Below, in pieces: positions 15,398 through 22,992 of a stretch of 64,000 nt of DNA. Within the stretch, counting starts at the first letter, position 1. Each line of letters opens with the position of its first letter. A program made the translations under genes and the position numbers. The stretch comes from DTFZ01 sp050260375 (GTDB lineage Bacteria > Bacillota > Clostridia > Christensenellales > SZUA-584): positions 62,001 through 126,000 of the forward strand of contig JBLNCA010000006.1 in assembly GCA_050260375.1 (NCBI GenBank), written 5' to 3'. The notes under the pieces are model-generated. The model had not been told where the DNA came from. It ran no database searches and saw only the letters and a program-made list of their open reading frames with translations.

Positions 15398-16936
15398 TTA
15401 CTTCGCATAATCTACCGATCTTGTTTCCCGGATAACGTTTACCTTTATCTGTCCGGGGTAATCCAGATCCTTTTCGATCTTCTTTACTATGTCCTTTGCC
15501 ATAAGATGCATTCCTGCATCGTCCACGTCTTCGGGTTTGACGAGTATTCGTACTTCTCTGCCCGCCTGTATGGCGTAGCACTTTTCAACACCCGCAAATG
15601 AATTAGCGATTTCTTCCAAAGCTTCCAAGCGTTTTATGTAATTTTCGAGAGTTTCCCTTCTTGCACCCGGCCTTGCGGCTGAAATTGCGTCAGCCGACTG
15701 AACAAGCACAGCTTCAACTGTCTGAGGCTCAATATCGCCGTGATGCGCCTGTATGCAGTGCACGACGTCGTTGCTTTCCCTGTATTTTCTCGCAAGATCG
15801 GCGCCTATCTGTATATGAGGCCCTTCAACCTCGTGGTCGACAGCCTTTCCTATATCATGCAATAGACCGCCGCGCTTTGCGAGTTTTACGTTCGCGCCGA
15901 GCTCGGCTGCCATCACAGCCGCGAGATGCGCCACTTCCAGCGAATGCTTAAGCACATTCTGGCCATAGCTGGTACGGTATTTCAACCTGCCGAGCAATTT
16001 AATGATTTCCGGATGAAGGTTATGTATTCCCGTCTCAAAAGCGGCCTGCTCGCCGGCGTCATGTATCTCTTTTTCAACTTCTTTTTTGGCTTTCTTCACC
16101 ATCTCCTCAATGCGAGCCGGGTGAATTCTGCCGTCGATAATCAGTTTTTCAAGAGCGATCCTTGCTATTTCCCTGCGTATAGGATCGAACCCGGATAGTA
16201 TAACCGCTTCCGGAGTATCGTCTATGATAAGATCTATTCCCGTAGCCGTCTCCAGAGCGCGTATGTTGCGACCTTCTCTTCCGATTATCCTGCCCTTCAT
16301 TTCGTCGCTGGGCAGCGACACAACCGATACCGTGTTTTCAGCGACATGGTCTGCCGCGTACTTTTGTATAGCGTTGGATATTATCTCACGCGATTTCCTG
16401 TCGGCTTCTTCTTTTGCCTTCGCCTCGATTTCCCTCACGTAAACGGCCATTTCGCGCCTTGTTTCCTGCTCGACCTTCTCAAGCAAAATCTCTTTTGCTT
16501 CGTCTGACGTCATGCCGGAAATTTTCTCAAGCTGTTCTATCTGCTGCTTGATTATTTGATCAATATCTTCTTTGCTTTTCGTTACTTCTTTAAGCCGCTT
16601 ATTGACCTGCTCTTCCTTCGCTTCTACGCTTGCAATTTTTTTGTCCAGCATTTCCTCACGCTGGACGAGCCTTCTCTCGATCCTTTGTATCTCGTTACGC
16701 CGTTCCTTGGACTCTTTTTCAAATTCGCTTCTCAAAACGTGGATTTCTTCTTTGGCTTCAAGAACTGTTTCCTTCTTTACCGCTTCAGCCTTCTTCTGAG
16801 CTTCCGACAAAAGCTTTTTAACGGAATCTTCGGCTCTGCCAACCTTTGCTTCAGCAACGTTTCTTCTGTATATATAACCGATAAACGTTCCGATAACTAT
16901 CGCGGCTAGAGGCAGTACTATCAGCAAGATGTCCAC
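15398..16936 (-). CDS. rny: Ribonuclease Y
   Basis: The membrane-bound endoribonuclease that starts mRNA decay in Firmicutes. It has 512 residues: one N-terminal transmembrane helix (about 2-22), a long charged coiled coil (about 30-195), a KH domain with GRIIGREGRNIRALE, and an HD domain with LKHSLEVAHLA and GGLLHDIGKAVDHE carrying the metal ligands. The start is GTG with GGAGG 13 bp before it, a loose spacing. A good promoter lies at 17129-17157. Confidence 0.96.
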   Translation of the reverse strand: MDILLIVLPLAAIVIGTFIGYIYRRNVAEAKVGRAEDSVKKLLSEAQKKAEAVKKETVLEAKEEIHVLRSEFEKESKERRNEIQRIERRLVQREEMLDKKIASVEAKEEQVNKRLKEVTKSKEDIDQIIKQQIEQLEKISGMTSDEAKEILLEKVEQETRREMAVYVREIEAKAKEEADRKSREIISNAIQKYAADHVAENTVSVVSLPSDEMKGRIIGREGRNIRALETATGIDLIIDDTPEAVILSGFDPIRREIARIALEKLIIDGRIHPARIEEMVKKAKKEVEKEIHDAGEQAAFETGIHNLHPEIIKLLGRLKYRTSYGQNVLKHSLEVAHLAAVMAAELGANVKLAKRGGLLHDIGKAVDHEVEGPHIQIGADLARKYRESNDVVHCIQAHHGDIEPQTVEAVLVQSADAISAARPGARRETLENYIKRLEALEEIANSFAGVEKCYAIQAGREVRILVKPEDVDDAGMHLMAKDIVKKIEKDLDYPGQIKVNVIRETRSVDYAK

Positions 16937-17128
16937 TTAAATTGATGCACCTCCTTATTAAGTTTTCATGCAAATATCCCGTCTTTATACGATATATCTG
17001 CGCATAGCCGCCGCTTTCAAAAACCTTTATAATAAAAAAGATTCCCTGAATGCGGCATAGAGATTGCTAATTATGAAAAATCTACAAAATGAAAACAATA
17101 ATAAATCCTCATAATAGAAACCCTTTTA

Positions 17129-17157
17129 ATTTTATTATCAACGGTGAGTTTTGTCAA
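17129..17157 (-). promoter_or_regulatory. rny promoter
   Basis: Minus strand TTGACA (17152-17157), 17-bp spacer, TAAAAT (17129-17134). It abuts the stop codon of the upstream membrane-protein gene and leaves a leader of about 190 nt before rny. Confidence 0.7.
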
Positions 17158-17158
17158 G

Positions 17159-18031
17159 TCAGCCTGCGCCTGCATCCGAACTTTCATCGTACTGTTTTGA
17201 TTTTTTGTATGTGATTAACGCCATCGCGAAACAGGCTATAGCAATTATCGGGTAATAAATCCTAAAACCTGTTACCAGCGGCCATGCGGTTACCACCGCC
17301 CCGCATATTATATAGCCTTTAACTTTTGCCCTGCTGAACGCGGATTCCTTGACTTTTTCCAGCGTCACTATCGTTGCGTTCATCTCTTTCTGGGCGTTTT
17401 CCTCCGCCTCGGCTTCGTTGGGAAGCATGCCCTTTTCTTCCGCTATCTCTAAAAGGCGCATCCCACCTATTATTTCGACGCTTTTTGGCGCTGCGGAAAG
17501 CATCGTTTTCGCTTCGCCGCTGAATTCGGCGAGAGAAAGCAGCATGAACTTATCTTCATTTTCAAATAGCCGGTATACTTTTAATGCGACGTTTACTGAA
17601 CATTCCTTGCCCGGATGGTTGTGCAGCGCATAAAGCGCCTCTCCCTCATACGACCCGTAAAAGCCGTCTTCGGCCTTGTTTATGTTTGTGATTTTCCCGT
17701 CAAACATGCTGTTTATGTAAGCCGCATATTCGTCAGGCCCCATAAACGTCAGCTTTTCAAGCAGGCATTTTTGCTTGATTCTCAGCAGGTCTTTAGCTAT
17801 ATACTTCTCGACTTTTTGTTTGTTGTATACCGCAGCCGCCAAACTGGCCGCCGCGTTGAGAAAAAACGAAATAAGCAATGCCACGGTAGTAGAAAGGCTT
17901 AGGTACAATACTATCACGAATATGATAAAAAACAGGAACGCCCTTAAAAATATGAAGTCAACTGTTCTTGCGACAAGCGTTCTTCCGCCGCGCATTTTCT
18001 TTTTATAGTATTTTAATAGCCTTGTGTTCAT
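17159..18031 (-). CDS. Four-helix membrane protein with possible Mrr-like domain
   Basis: The ATG at 18031 is chosen because it follows GAGGGGTGATAGT; a longer reading to 18247 would run through the palindrome and into nadD. The 290-residue product has two hydrophobic helices near the N-terminus (about 30-70), a soluble middle domain and two more at about 240-278. The middle domain ends in LLSLAEFSGEAKTM and then VEIIGGMRLLEIAEE, which recalls the tail of Mrr-type restriction domains (new residents, then a DG-x-L segment), but no clear D...ExK catalytic set is visible, so nuclease activity is doubtful. Function unknown. Confidence 0.55.
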   Translation of the reverse strand: MNTRLLKYYKKKMRGGRTLVARTVDFIFLRAFLFFIIFVIVLYLSLSTTVALLISFFLNAAASLAAAVYNKQKVEKYIAKDLLRIKQKCLLEKLTFMGPDEYAAYINSMFDGKITNINKAEDGFYGSYEGEALYALHNHPGKECSVNVALKVYRLFENEDKFMLLSLAEFSGEAKTMLSAAPKSVEIIGGMRLLEIAEEKGMLPNEAEAEENAQKEMNATIVTLEKVKESAFSRAKVKGYIICGAVVTAWPLVTGFRIYYPIIAIACFAMALITYKKSKQYDESSDAGAG

Positions 18032-18047
18032 ACTATCACCCCTCGTA

Positions 18048-18067
18048 AATATTGTTGCCACAATATT
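18048..18067. promoter_or_regulatory. 20-bp palindrome between divergent genes
   Basis: Perfect arms AATATTGT (18048-18055) and ACAATATT (18060-18067) with a 4-nt centre TGCC. It lies 16 bp upstream of the membrane-protein start and 20 bp from the nadD -35, the right place for a repressor site. No regulator is identified. Confidence 0.5.
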
Positions 18068-18087
18068 ATTTTGTATACTTGCACAAC

Positions 18088-18116
18088 TTGTCATAAATTT
18101 GCAGGCGGTGTATAAT
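18088..18116 (+). promoter_or_regulatory. nadD-yqeK-rsfS promoter
   Basis: TTGTCA (18088-18093), 17-bp spacer, TATAAT (18111-18116), 23 bp before the nadD start codon. Confidence 0.75.
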
Positions 18117-18139
18117 AATAAAAACATGAAAGGGGTTCT

Positions 18140-18811
18140 ATGGAGTATTTTTCCGAGTTCTCCGGGCTGGAAACGGAGAGCGCTCTGCTTAAACAGAATA
18201 GAATAGGCATACTCGGCGGCACGTTCAACCCTGTGCATAACGGCCACATTGCGATAGCCAATATCGCTTTATACGAGTTTTTGCTGGGAGAAGTCGTATT
18301 CCTTCCGTTAGGAACACCCCCTCATAAAAAAGATGAATATATAGCCCCGCCTGAGCACCGGCTTGAGATGGTAAAACTCGCGATACAAGGCGAGCCGCGT
18401 TTTTCGGTAAGCACACTGGAAATTTTCCGCGAGGGATATACTTATACCGTCGATACGCTGGAGATACTCGCGCGCGAAAACAAAAACGCCGAATATTATT
18501 ATATTATAGGCGCGGATACTATTTTTGAGCTTAAATCCTGGAGAAACTACGAGCGCGTTTTCTGCCTTACGAATTTTATCTGCGTGCTTCGCCCCGGCCA
18601 GGACGATAAGCGCGTTAAGGCGTACGCCGACGCTCTTAACGAAACTTACGGGTATAAGTTTTTTGTCGCGCAGGAGAAAGGCCCCGATATATCTTCGTCG
18701 TACATAAGGGAAATTGCCGCAACGCGCAGGCCGAACGGCCTTGTTCCGGACAGCGTGGCAAGGTACATCGAAATGAACCGCGTATACGCTAATACCTTTC
18801 AAAACGAATGA
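18140..18811 (+). CDS. nadD: Nicotinate-nucleotide adenylyltransferase
   Basis: Joins ATP and nicotinate mononucleotide to make deamido-NAD. It has 223 residues. The nucleotidyltransferase motifs are GGTFNPVHNGH and ISSSYIRE (the ISSTxIR-type motif); YYIIGADTIFELKSW is also typical. AAAGGGG precedes the ATG. About 20 extra residues precede the usual start of the fold, so an internal start is possible, though none has a better ribosome site. It leads the conserved nadD-yqeK-rsfS group. Confidence 0.95.
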   Translation: MEYFSEFSGLETESALLKQNRIGILGGTFNPVHNGHIAIANIALYEFLLGEVVFLPLGTPPHKKDEYIAPPEHRLEMVKLAIQGEPRFSVSTLEIFREGYTYTVDTLEILARENKNAEYYYIIGADTIFELKSWRNYERVFCLTNFICVLRPGQDDKRVKAYADALNETYGYKFFVAQEKGPDISSSYIREIAATRRPNGLVPDSVARYIEMNRVYANTFQNE

Positions 18812-18838
18812 CGATTAATATTATAGCAAGAGGAACTG

Positions 18839-19417
18839 ATGGAACAAAACATTGACAGCCTGACATTGTTCGTTAAAAATAGGATAAATGAAAAGCGTTA
18901 TCTGCACTCCCTGGGAACCGCAAAAGAGGCCGCCGAGCTGGCAAGGAAATACGGCGCCGACGAAAACAAGGCTTATATAGCAGGATTATTGCACGACGTC
19001 GCCAAAGGCCTGTCCGCAGATTCTTTAAAGGCGATAGCCGCTGAAAACGGAATTGAAGTGGACGAACACGAGGCAAACAACCCCGAACTCTTGCACGGTA
19101 AAGTGGGAGCCGCTATAGTAAGCAGAGAACTCGGCATAAATGACGAAGCTATACTGTCGGCGATAAAATGGCATACCACCGGCCATAGAAATATGACGCT
19201 TTTGGAAAAGATAATATATCTTGCGGATATAATAGAACCCGGGAGGAACTTTCCCGAAACGGACGCGCTCAGAGCGCTGGCGTATAAGGATTTGGACGAA
19301 GCGATGCTTAAAGGGCTAGGGCATGTAATGCGGTTTGTAAAAGCAAGAGGCCTGACGCTGCATCCAAACAGCATCGAGGCATATGAATTTATCAAAATGG
19401 CGGAGGAGAAAAAGTAG
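18839..19417 (+). CDS. yqeK: HD-domain diadenosine tetraphosphate hydrolase YqeK
   Basis: A 192-residue HD hydrolase. YLHSLGTAKEAAELA and GLLHDVAKG supply the first His and the HD pair, and KWHTTGHRNMTLLEKIIYLADIIEP supplies later metal ligands. YqeK proteins split Ap4A symmetrically into two ADP. AAGAGGAACTG precedes the ATG. It is followed at once by rsfS, as in other Firmicutes. Confidence 0.93.
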   Translation: MEQNIDSLTLFVKNRINEKRYLHSLGTAKEAAELARKYGADENKAYIAGLLHDVAKGLSADSLKAIAAENGIEVDEHEANNPELLHGKVGAAIVSRELGINDEAILSAIKWHTTGHRNMTLLEKIIYLADIIEPGRNFPETDALRALAYKDLDEAMLKGLGHVMRFVKARGLTLHPNSIEAYEFIKMAEEKK

Positions 19418-19418
19418 T

Positions 19419-19829
19419 TTGAAGTATAGTGATAAAGTGATTAATATCGCAAAACAGCTGTTTATGAAGAAGGCTGAAGACGTTAAGGTAATCAATGTGT
19501 CTGACTTGACGATAATAGCCGATTATTTCATTATCGCCAGCGGCCGGTCGGACGTGCATGTAAAGTCGCTGTGCGACGAAGTGCAGAAATACATGTTTGA
19601 AGCGGGCGCCACGCAGCTGCGTCTGGAGGGCTACCGCGAGGGCAGATGGATTGTCATAGATTATGGAGATATATTGATACACATTTTCCACAGGAACGAA
19701 AGGGAGTTTTACGGGCTTGAACGCCTTTGGACTGACGGAACCAACTCGCTCGATATAACCGAAGAGATGGTGGCGGATGAGGCAGCCGTATCGAATAAAA
19801 AGCAGGCCGCGGTAAGTCTGCACACATAA
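19419..19829 (+). CDS. rsfS: Ribosome silencing factor RsfS
   Basis: Binds ribosomal protein L14 and blocks joining of the subunits when nutrients are short. The TTG at 19419 gives 136 residues starting LKYSDKVINIAK, which fits the family; GGAGG at 19402-19406 is 12 bp before it. A longer reading from 19383 would add a basic segment inside yqeK and is less likely. Conserved parts are VSDLTIIADYFIIASG, EGYREGRWIVIDYGDILIH and REFYGLERLW. Confidence 0.93.
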   Translation: MKYSDKVINIAKQLFMKKAEDVKVINVSDLTIIADYFIIASGRSDVHVKSLCDEVQKYMFEAGATQLRLEGYREGRWIVIDYGDILIHIFHRNEREFYGLERLWTDGTNSLDITEEMVADEAAVSNKKQAAVSLHT

Positions 19830-19833
19830 GTAT

Positions 19834-19904
19834 TATGGCTTGGTTTTATGGGGACTTCCTGATTTACACCCCAAAAAGCCTCACGCCTTTTTGGGGACCC
19901 CGTA
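19834..19904 (+). repeat. Second tandem pair of the palindromic repeat
   Basis: The first unit (19834-19865) is decayed: only TTTTATGGGGAC and a CCTGATTTACACC tail remain. The second (19866-19904) is intact, with arms CCCCAAAAAG and CTTTTTGGGG and the tail ACCCCGTATAT. The spacing between units is 43 bp and the junction TTTACACCCCAA equals that at 9535-9617. Confidence 0.75.
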
Positions 19905-19910
19905 TATATA

Positions 19911-19945
19911 AAAGAGCGCGCAAGCTGCGCGCTCTTTGCTTTTTA
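19911..19945 (+). terminator. Intrinsic terminator after rsfS
   Basis: A perfect 12-bp stem AAAGAGCGCGCA/TGCGCGCTCTTT with an AGC loop, then GCTTTTT. It sits between convergent genes and may also stop the NlpC/P60 gene on the other strand. Confidence 0.88.
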
Positions 19946-19976
19946 CAATAGCTTACTATTACATGAACCGGCCTGT

Positions 19977-21446
19977 TTAAAATACTCTTCTTGCTAAGAC
20001 GAAGTGCGACTTCCAGTAGGACGTTGTGCATGAGCGCAACACTACTTTTCCTGCGCCGGACGACGCGTCTATCATCTGCCCGTTGCCTATGTATATGCCC
20101 ACATGGTGCGGCTTAAAGTACATTATATCGCCGGGCTGGAGATCGCTCATGCTCGAAATCTTTGGCAGCGAACTATCCCTCCATCCCGCGGAAGTCATAT
20201 ATCTTATCTTGTAGCCTACGCTGTTGAGGCAGTAGTATACGAATCCCGAGCAGTCGAACTGGTTCGGGCCTTTGCCCCCGCGCACATACTTCGAGCCCTG
20301 CAGCGTTTTTGCGAACTCGATAAGAGCGCTGACGGACGCCCCGTCCGGATTGGGCACGAACGTAGGTTTGCTCGGTGGAGGATCTGCAGAACCCGAGCCG
20401 GAGCCGCCGGAACTTGTACCCGGTTTCGAGGTTTTAGTCGCAGGCTTGGGCTTAGGCGCCTCTTTTGCGTCTTCCGAGAAAAGAACTTCACGAGTCATCG
20501 AGCCTACCGAACCGTCGGCGGTCAGCCCGTTTCTTTTCTGGAAATCCTTAACGGCTTTTTCCGTGTCGGTGCCGAAATAGCCTGAGGCTTTTGCTTTAAG
20601 ATACCCGAGCTCCTTAAGGCGCTCCTGAAGGAGTTGGACGTCAGATCCCCTGTCGTCAAGCTTTACGGTGTAAGGCTTTGCGTCGCTTGAAAACAGCACG
20701 GTCAGCGTATTGGCGCCGGCAATGCCGTCCACCTGAAGGTTGTGCTTCCTCTGGAAAAGCTGAAGCGAATAAGCCGTGATTGGCCCGTAATAATCCGTCG
20801 GTTCATCGGGCTCCATATAATCCAGCTCCATAAGGCGTTGTTGTATCTCTATTATCCTTACATCGTGGCATCCGGGCACAAGATCGGGTATATCGGGCGC
20901 CGTTGTCGGTATTGGCGTCGGGGAAGGCGTTATTGAAGGCTCGGGCGTTTCGGAAGGCTCGCTTATAAGGCCTGATTCTGCGCCGCTTACCCCGCCCTTA
21001 ACGCTCTCGGCAACGTTTAAGGAAACATATTGGGGGGTATTTGCGGGCTCTTCGCTGCCGGGAGCCGTTCCGTCGCTCGATGCGTATACGTTGTTGCCTT
21101 TGCCGGGCAAAGATACTGAAAGCACTACGGTGATTAAAACGACCAAAGCGCAGGCGCTTATAATTACCCGCCTGTCTTTCCATAAAGGCTTTTTATTTGC
21201 GTTAACCCGCGTTTCGGCCGCGCTTTCTCCGGCCGGCTTGACGAACGGAATCCGCTTGTTTCTGCCGCGGTTTTTAAGCTCCATCCTGCTGGTTACAGGC
21301 TGGGTTTTGACGATATTTGCGGCTTTTTTGGGCCGCTGAGATTTATATGCTGCCCTTAAGCGCTTGACAATATTACGCTTGGCTTTAACCAGCGGATATA
21401 TGGCTTTTATAATAAATCTGCATACGGCGATCAGGGTTTTTTTCAT
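19977..21446 (-). CDS. NlpC/P60 cell-wall hydrolase with two peptidoglycan-binding domains
   Basis: A 489-residue type II membrane protein. A basic cytoplasmic part (1-92) is followed by a transmembrane helix at about 94-114 and a Pro/Thr/Ser-rich spacer. Two PG_binding_1 repeats lie at about 191-256 and 259-326 (QQRLMELDY and QERLKELGY starts), then a Gly/Ser/Pro linker and an NlpC/P60 domain at 372-489 with catalytic C399 (FDCSGFVYY) and H448 (HHVGIYIGNG). Such enzymes usually cut the gamma-D-Glu to diamino acid bond in wall stems. The upstream region holds a promoter and a WalR-type box, which fits control of wall hydrolases. Confidence 0.92.
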   Translation of the reverse strand: MKKTLIAVCRFIIKAIYPLVKAKRNIVKRLRAAYKSQRPKKAANIVKTQPVTSRMELKNRGRNKRIPFVKPAGESAAETRVNANKKPLWKDRRVIISACALVVLITVVLSVSLPGKGNNVYASSDGTAPGSEEPANTPQYVSLNVAESVKGGVSGAESGLISEPSETPEPSITPSPTPIPTTAPDIPDLVPGCHDVRIIEIQQRLMELDYMEPDEPTDYYGPITAYSLQLFQRKHNLQVDGIAGANTLTVLFSSDAKPYTVKLDDRGSDVQLLQERLKELGYLKAKASGYFGTDTEKAVKDFQKRNGLTADGSVGSMTREVLFSEDAKEAPKPKPATKTSKPGTSSGGSGSGSADPPPSKPTFVPNPDGASVSALIEFAKTLQGSKYVRGGKGPNQFDCSGFVYYCLNSVGYKIRYMTSAGWRDSSLPKISSMSDLQPGDIMYFKPHHVGIYIGNGQMIDASSGAGKVVLRSCTTSYWKSHFVLARRVF

Positions 21447-21475
21447 TAGTTATGCCTCATAGATTTCTTGTCGGT

Positions 21476-21492
21476 TGTAACACTATTGTAAC
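21476..21492 (+). promoter_or_regulatory. WalR-type direct repeat
   Basis: TGTAAC (21476-21481), 5-bp spacer, TGTAAC (21487-21492): an exact fit to the WalR/YycF consensus TGTWAH-N5-TGTWAH. It lies downstream of the predicted -10, on the strand opposite to the gene, a position that would favour repression. Confidence 0.55.
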
Positions 21493-21512
21493 ATTCGTAA
21501 TTTATTAATAAT

Positions 21513-21540
21513 ATTATACAACGAAACGGCGATTATGCAA
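21513..21540 (-). promoter_or_regulatory. Promoter of the NlpC/P60 gene
   Basis: Minus strand TTGCAT (21535-21540), 16-bp spacer, TATAAT (21513-21518). Confidence 0.6.
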
Positions 21541-21581
21541 CCCCTTTTTATATATTACTATAAAAACCCAATTAAATCAAA

Positions 21582-21612
21582 GCCCCAGGCAAACCGCAAG
21601 ACTTGCCAGGGC
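21582..21612 (-). terminator. Intrinsic terminator after the TIM-barrel-like gene
   Basis: On the minus strand CCCTGGCAA pairs imperfectly with TTTGCCTGGGG, followed by TTTGATTTAATT. It lies 17 bp past the stop of the 21630 gene. Confidence 0.6.
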
Positions 21613-21629
21613 GTAAAATAAAACTCATA

Positions 21630-22298
21630 TTACGAGTCGTTCCGGTACTTTTCCATCAGATGCCTGAAAATCTCGGCAGTCGAGGGCGGCGTATATGTGA
21701 TAGCGTTTGCCCCGGCTTCTATCGTATTCATAATCGTTTCGTCGTCAGGCCCGCCGGTAGCTATTATGGGCACATAAGGGAAGTTTTCGCGTATCTTCCT
21801 TACAACGGCGGCAGTCCTGGACGCGCAGGAGACATTCAATATCGTTGCGCCCGACTCCAGCCTTTGCTCGACATCCATATCGGCCGTAGCTACGGTTACG
21901 ACTACGGGTATGTCTATCCTGTCGGCAAGCTTCCTTACTATATCGTTGGCAGTCGGCGCGTTTACCACAACACCTATTGCCCCCTGAAACTCCGCGTCCA
22001 TCGCAAGGTTAACCACCCGTTTGCCCATAGTCGTTCCCCCGCCTACGCCACAGAACACAGGGACGTCGCTTGCCGATATTATCGCATGCGTTATTATGGG
22101 CTGAGGCGTAAACGGATAAACGGCCAGTACGGCGTTCGCATTGCAGTTCTTTATCAGCGCGACGTCCGTCGAAAACAGCAGCGACTTTATCAGCCTGCCG
22201 AATATCCTAATACCGCTGGCGCTGTTTATTACTTCCGGAACCTTCACCATGTGCTTGCGCAGGTTTCCGTATATTTCAGGCGTGTAGCTATCCGGCAT
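21630..22298 (-). CDS. Conserved clostridial TIM-barrel-like protein (annotated hydrolase)
   Basis: A 222-residue protein with the alternating beta-alpha pattern of a phosphate-binding TIM barrel. Repeated strand ends are seen: PVFCGVGGGTTMGKR, AIGVVVNAPTAND, IPVVVTVATAD, ILNVSCASRT and PIIATGGPDDETI; the last resembles the phosphate-binding GG loop of IGPS and HisA-type enzymes. Proteins of this kind are common in Clostridia and usually carry the vague label hydrolase. The reaction is unknown. It ends a run of minus-strand genes and has its own terminator. Confidence 0.75.
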   Translation of the reverse strand: MPDSYTPEIYGNLRKHMVKVPEVINSASGIRIFGRLIKSLLFSTDVALIKNCNANAVLAVYPFTPQPIITHAIISASDVPVFCGVGGGTTMGKRVVNLAMDAEFQGAIGVVVNAPTANDIVRKLADRIDIPVVVTVATADMDVEQRLESGATILNVSCASRTAAVVRKIRENFPYVPIIATGGPDDETIMNTIEAGANAITYTPPSTAEIFRHLMEKYRNDS

Positions 22299-22390
22299 AC
22301 ATACCTCCTGTTATCCGACTACCCGGATATTTAATCTCAGCAAGGCAAAAAAAGCTATACTCTAAAAGGATACCACAAACGCGTCGAGAA

Positions 22391-22927
22391 TCAACTGTTG
22401 AAAATTGAGGATTGTTGTATATATATGTCGTAATCTCTTTGGCTGAAACAAACGAAGTAAACTTTTTGAAGAACGCTTTGCGGATATTTTTCGAGCATGC
22501 GCTTTACCGCGCCGCACGCCACTGCCGCCGCCTTTTCAATGGGATATCCGTATACTCCGGTGCTTATCGACGGGAACGCTATGGTCTTCGCGCCTTTTTT
22601 TACAGCCTCCTCGATTGACCTGACATAGCAGGATTCAAGCAGCGCCGCTTCGCCCGCGCCGCCGCCCTTCCATACGGGCCCGACGGTATGCACTACCATT
22701 TTGCACGGTAGATTGTAGGCCCCGGTAACTTTCGCGTCTCCGGTGGCGCACCCGCCAAGCTTTGCGCACTCTTCGAGAAGACCACCTCCGGCCGCCCGGT
22801 GTATCGCACCGTCCACGCCTCCCCCGCCGAGCAGCGAGTTGTTGGCCGCGTTGACAATAGCGTCCGTATTCAAAGTCGTTATATCCGCTTTTATTATTTC
22901 TATCCTTTCGCGCAGGCCGCCTGCCAC
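22391..22927 (-). CDS. Macro-domain ADP-ribose-binding hydrolase
   Basis: A 178-residue single macro domain. ADITTLNTDAIVNAANNSLLGGGGVDGAIHRAAG is the ADP-ribose pocket of the YmdB/MacroD type (given here in pieces: NAANNSLLGGGGVDGAIH is the core), and SISTGVYGYP is the second ribose loop. Such enzymes remove acetyl from O-acetyl-ADP-ribose or ADP-ribose from acidic residues. A sirtuin or ADP-ribosyltransferase partner is not seen nearby. It follows kamA by 65 bp and may be in the same transcript. Confidence 0.9.
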   Translation of the reverse strand: MAGGLRERIEIIKADITTLNTDAIVNAANNSLLGGGGVDGAIHRAAGGGLLEECAKLGGCATGDAKVTGAYNLPCKMVVHTVGPVWKGGGAGEAALLESCYVRSIEEAVKKGAKTIAFPSISTGVYGYPIEKAAAVACGAVKRMLEKYPQSVLQKVYFVCFSQRDYDIYIQQSSIFNS

Positions 22928-22992
22928 GCTAACACCTCCCTTGCAACATCAGATAGGTTTAGCAAAGCTCTTCTGCAACGGAAGCTTTCCGC

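Noticed and set aside
18032..18247. N-terminal extension of the four-helix membrane protein
   Set aside because: It would cover the palindrome, the nadD promoter and the nadD start; a clear ribosome site supports the start at 18031.
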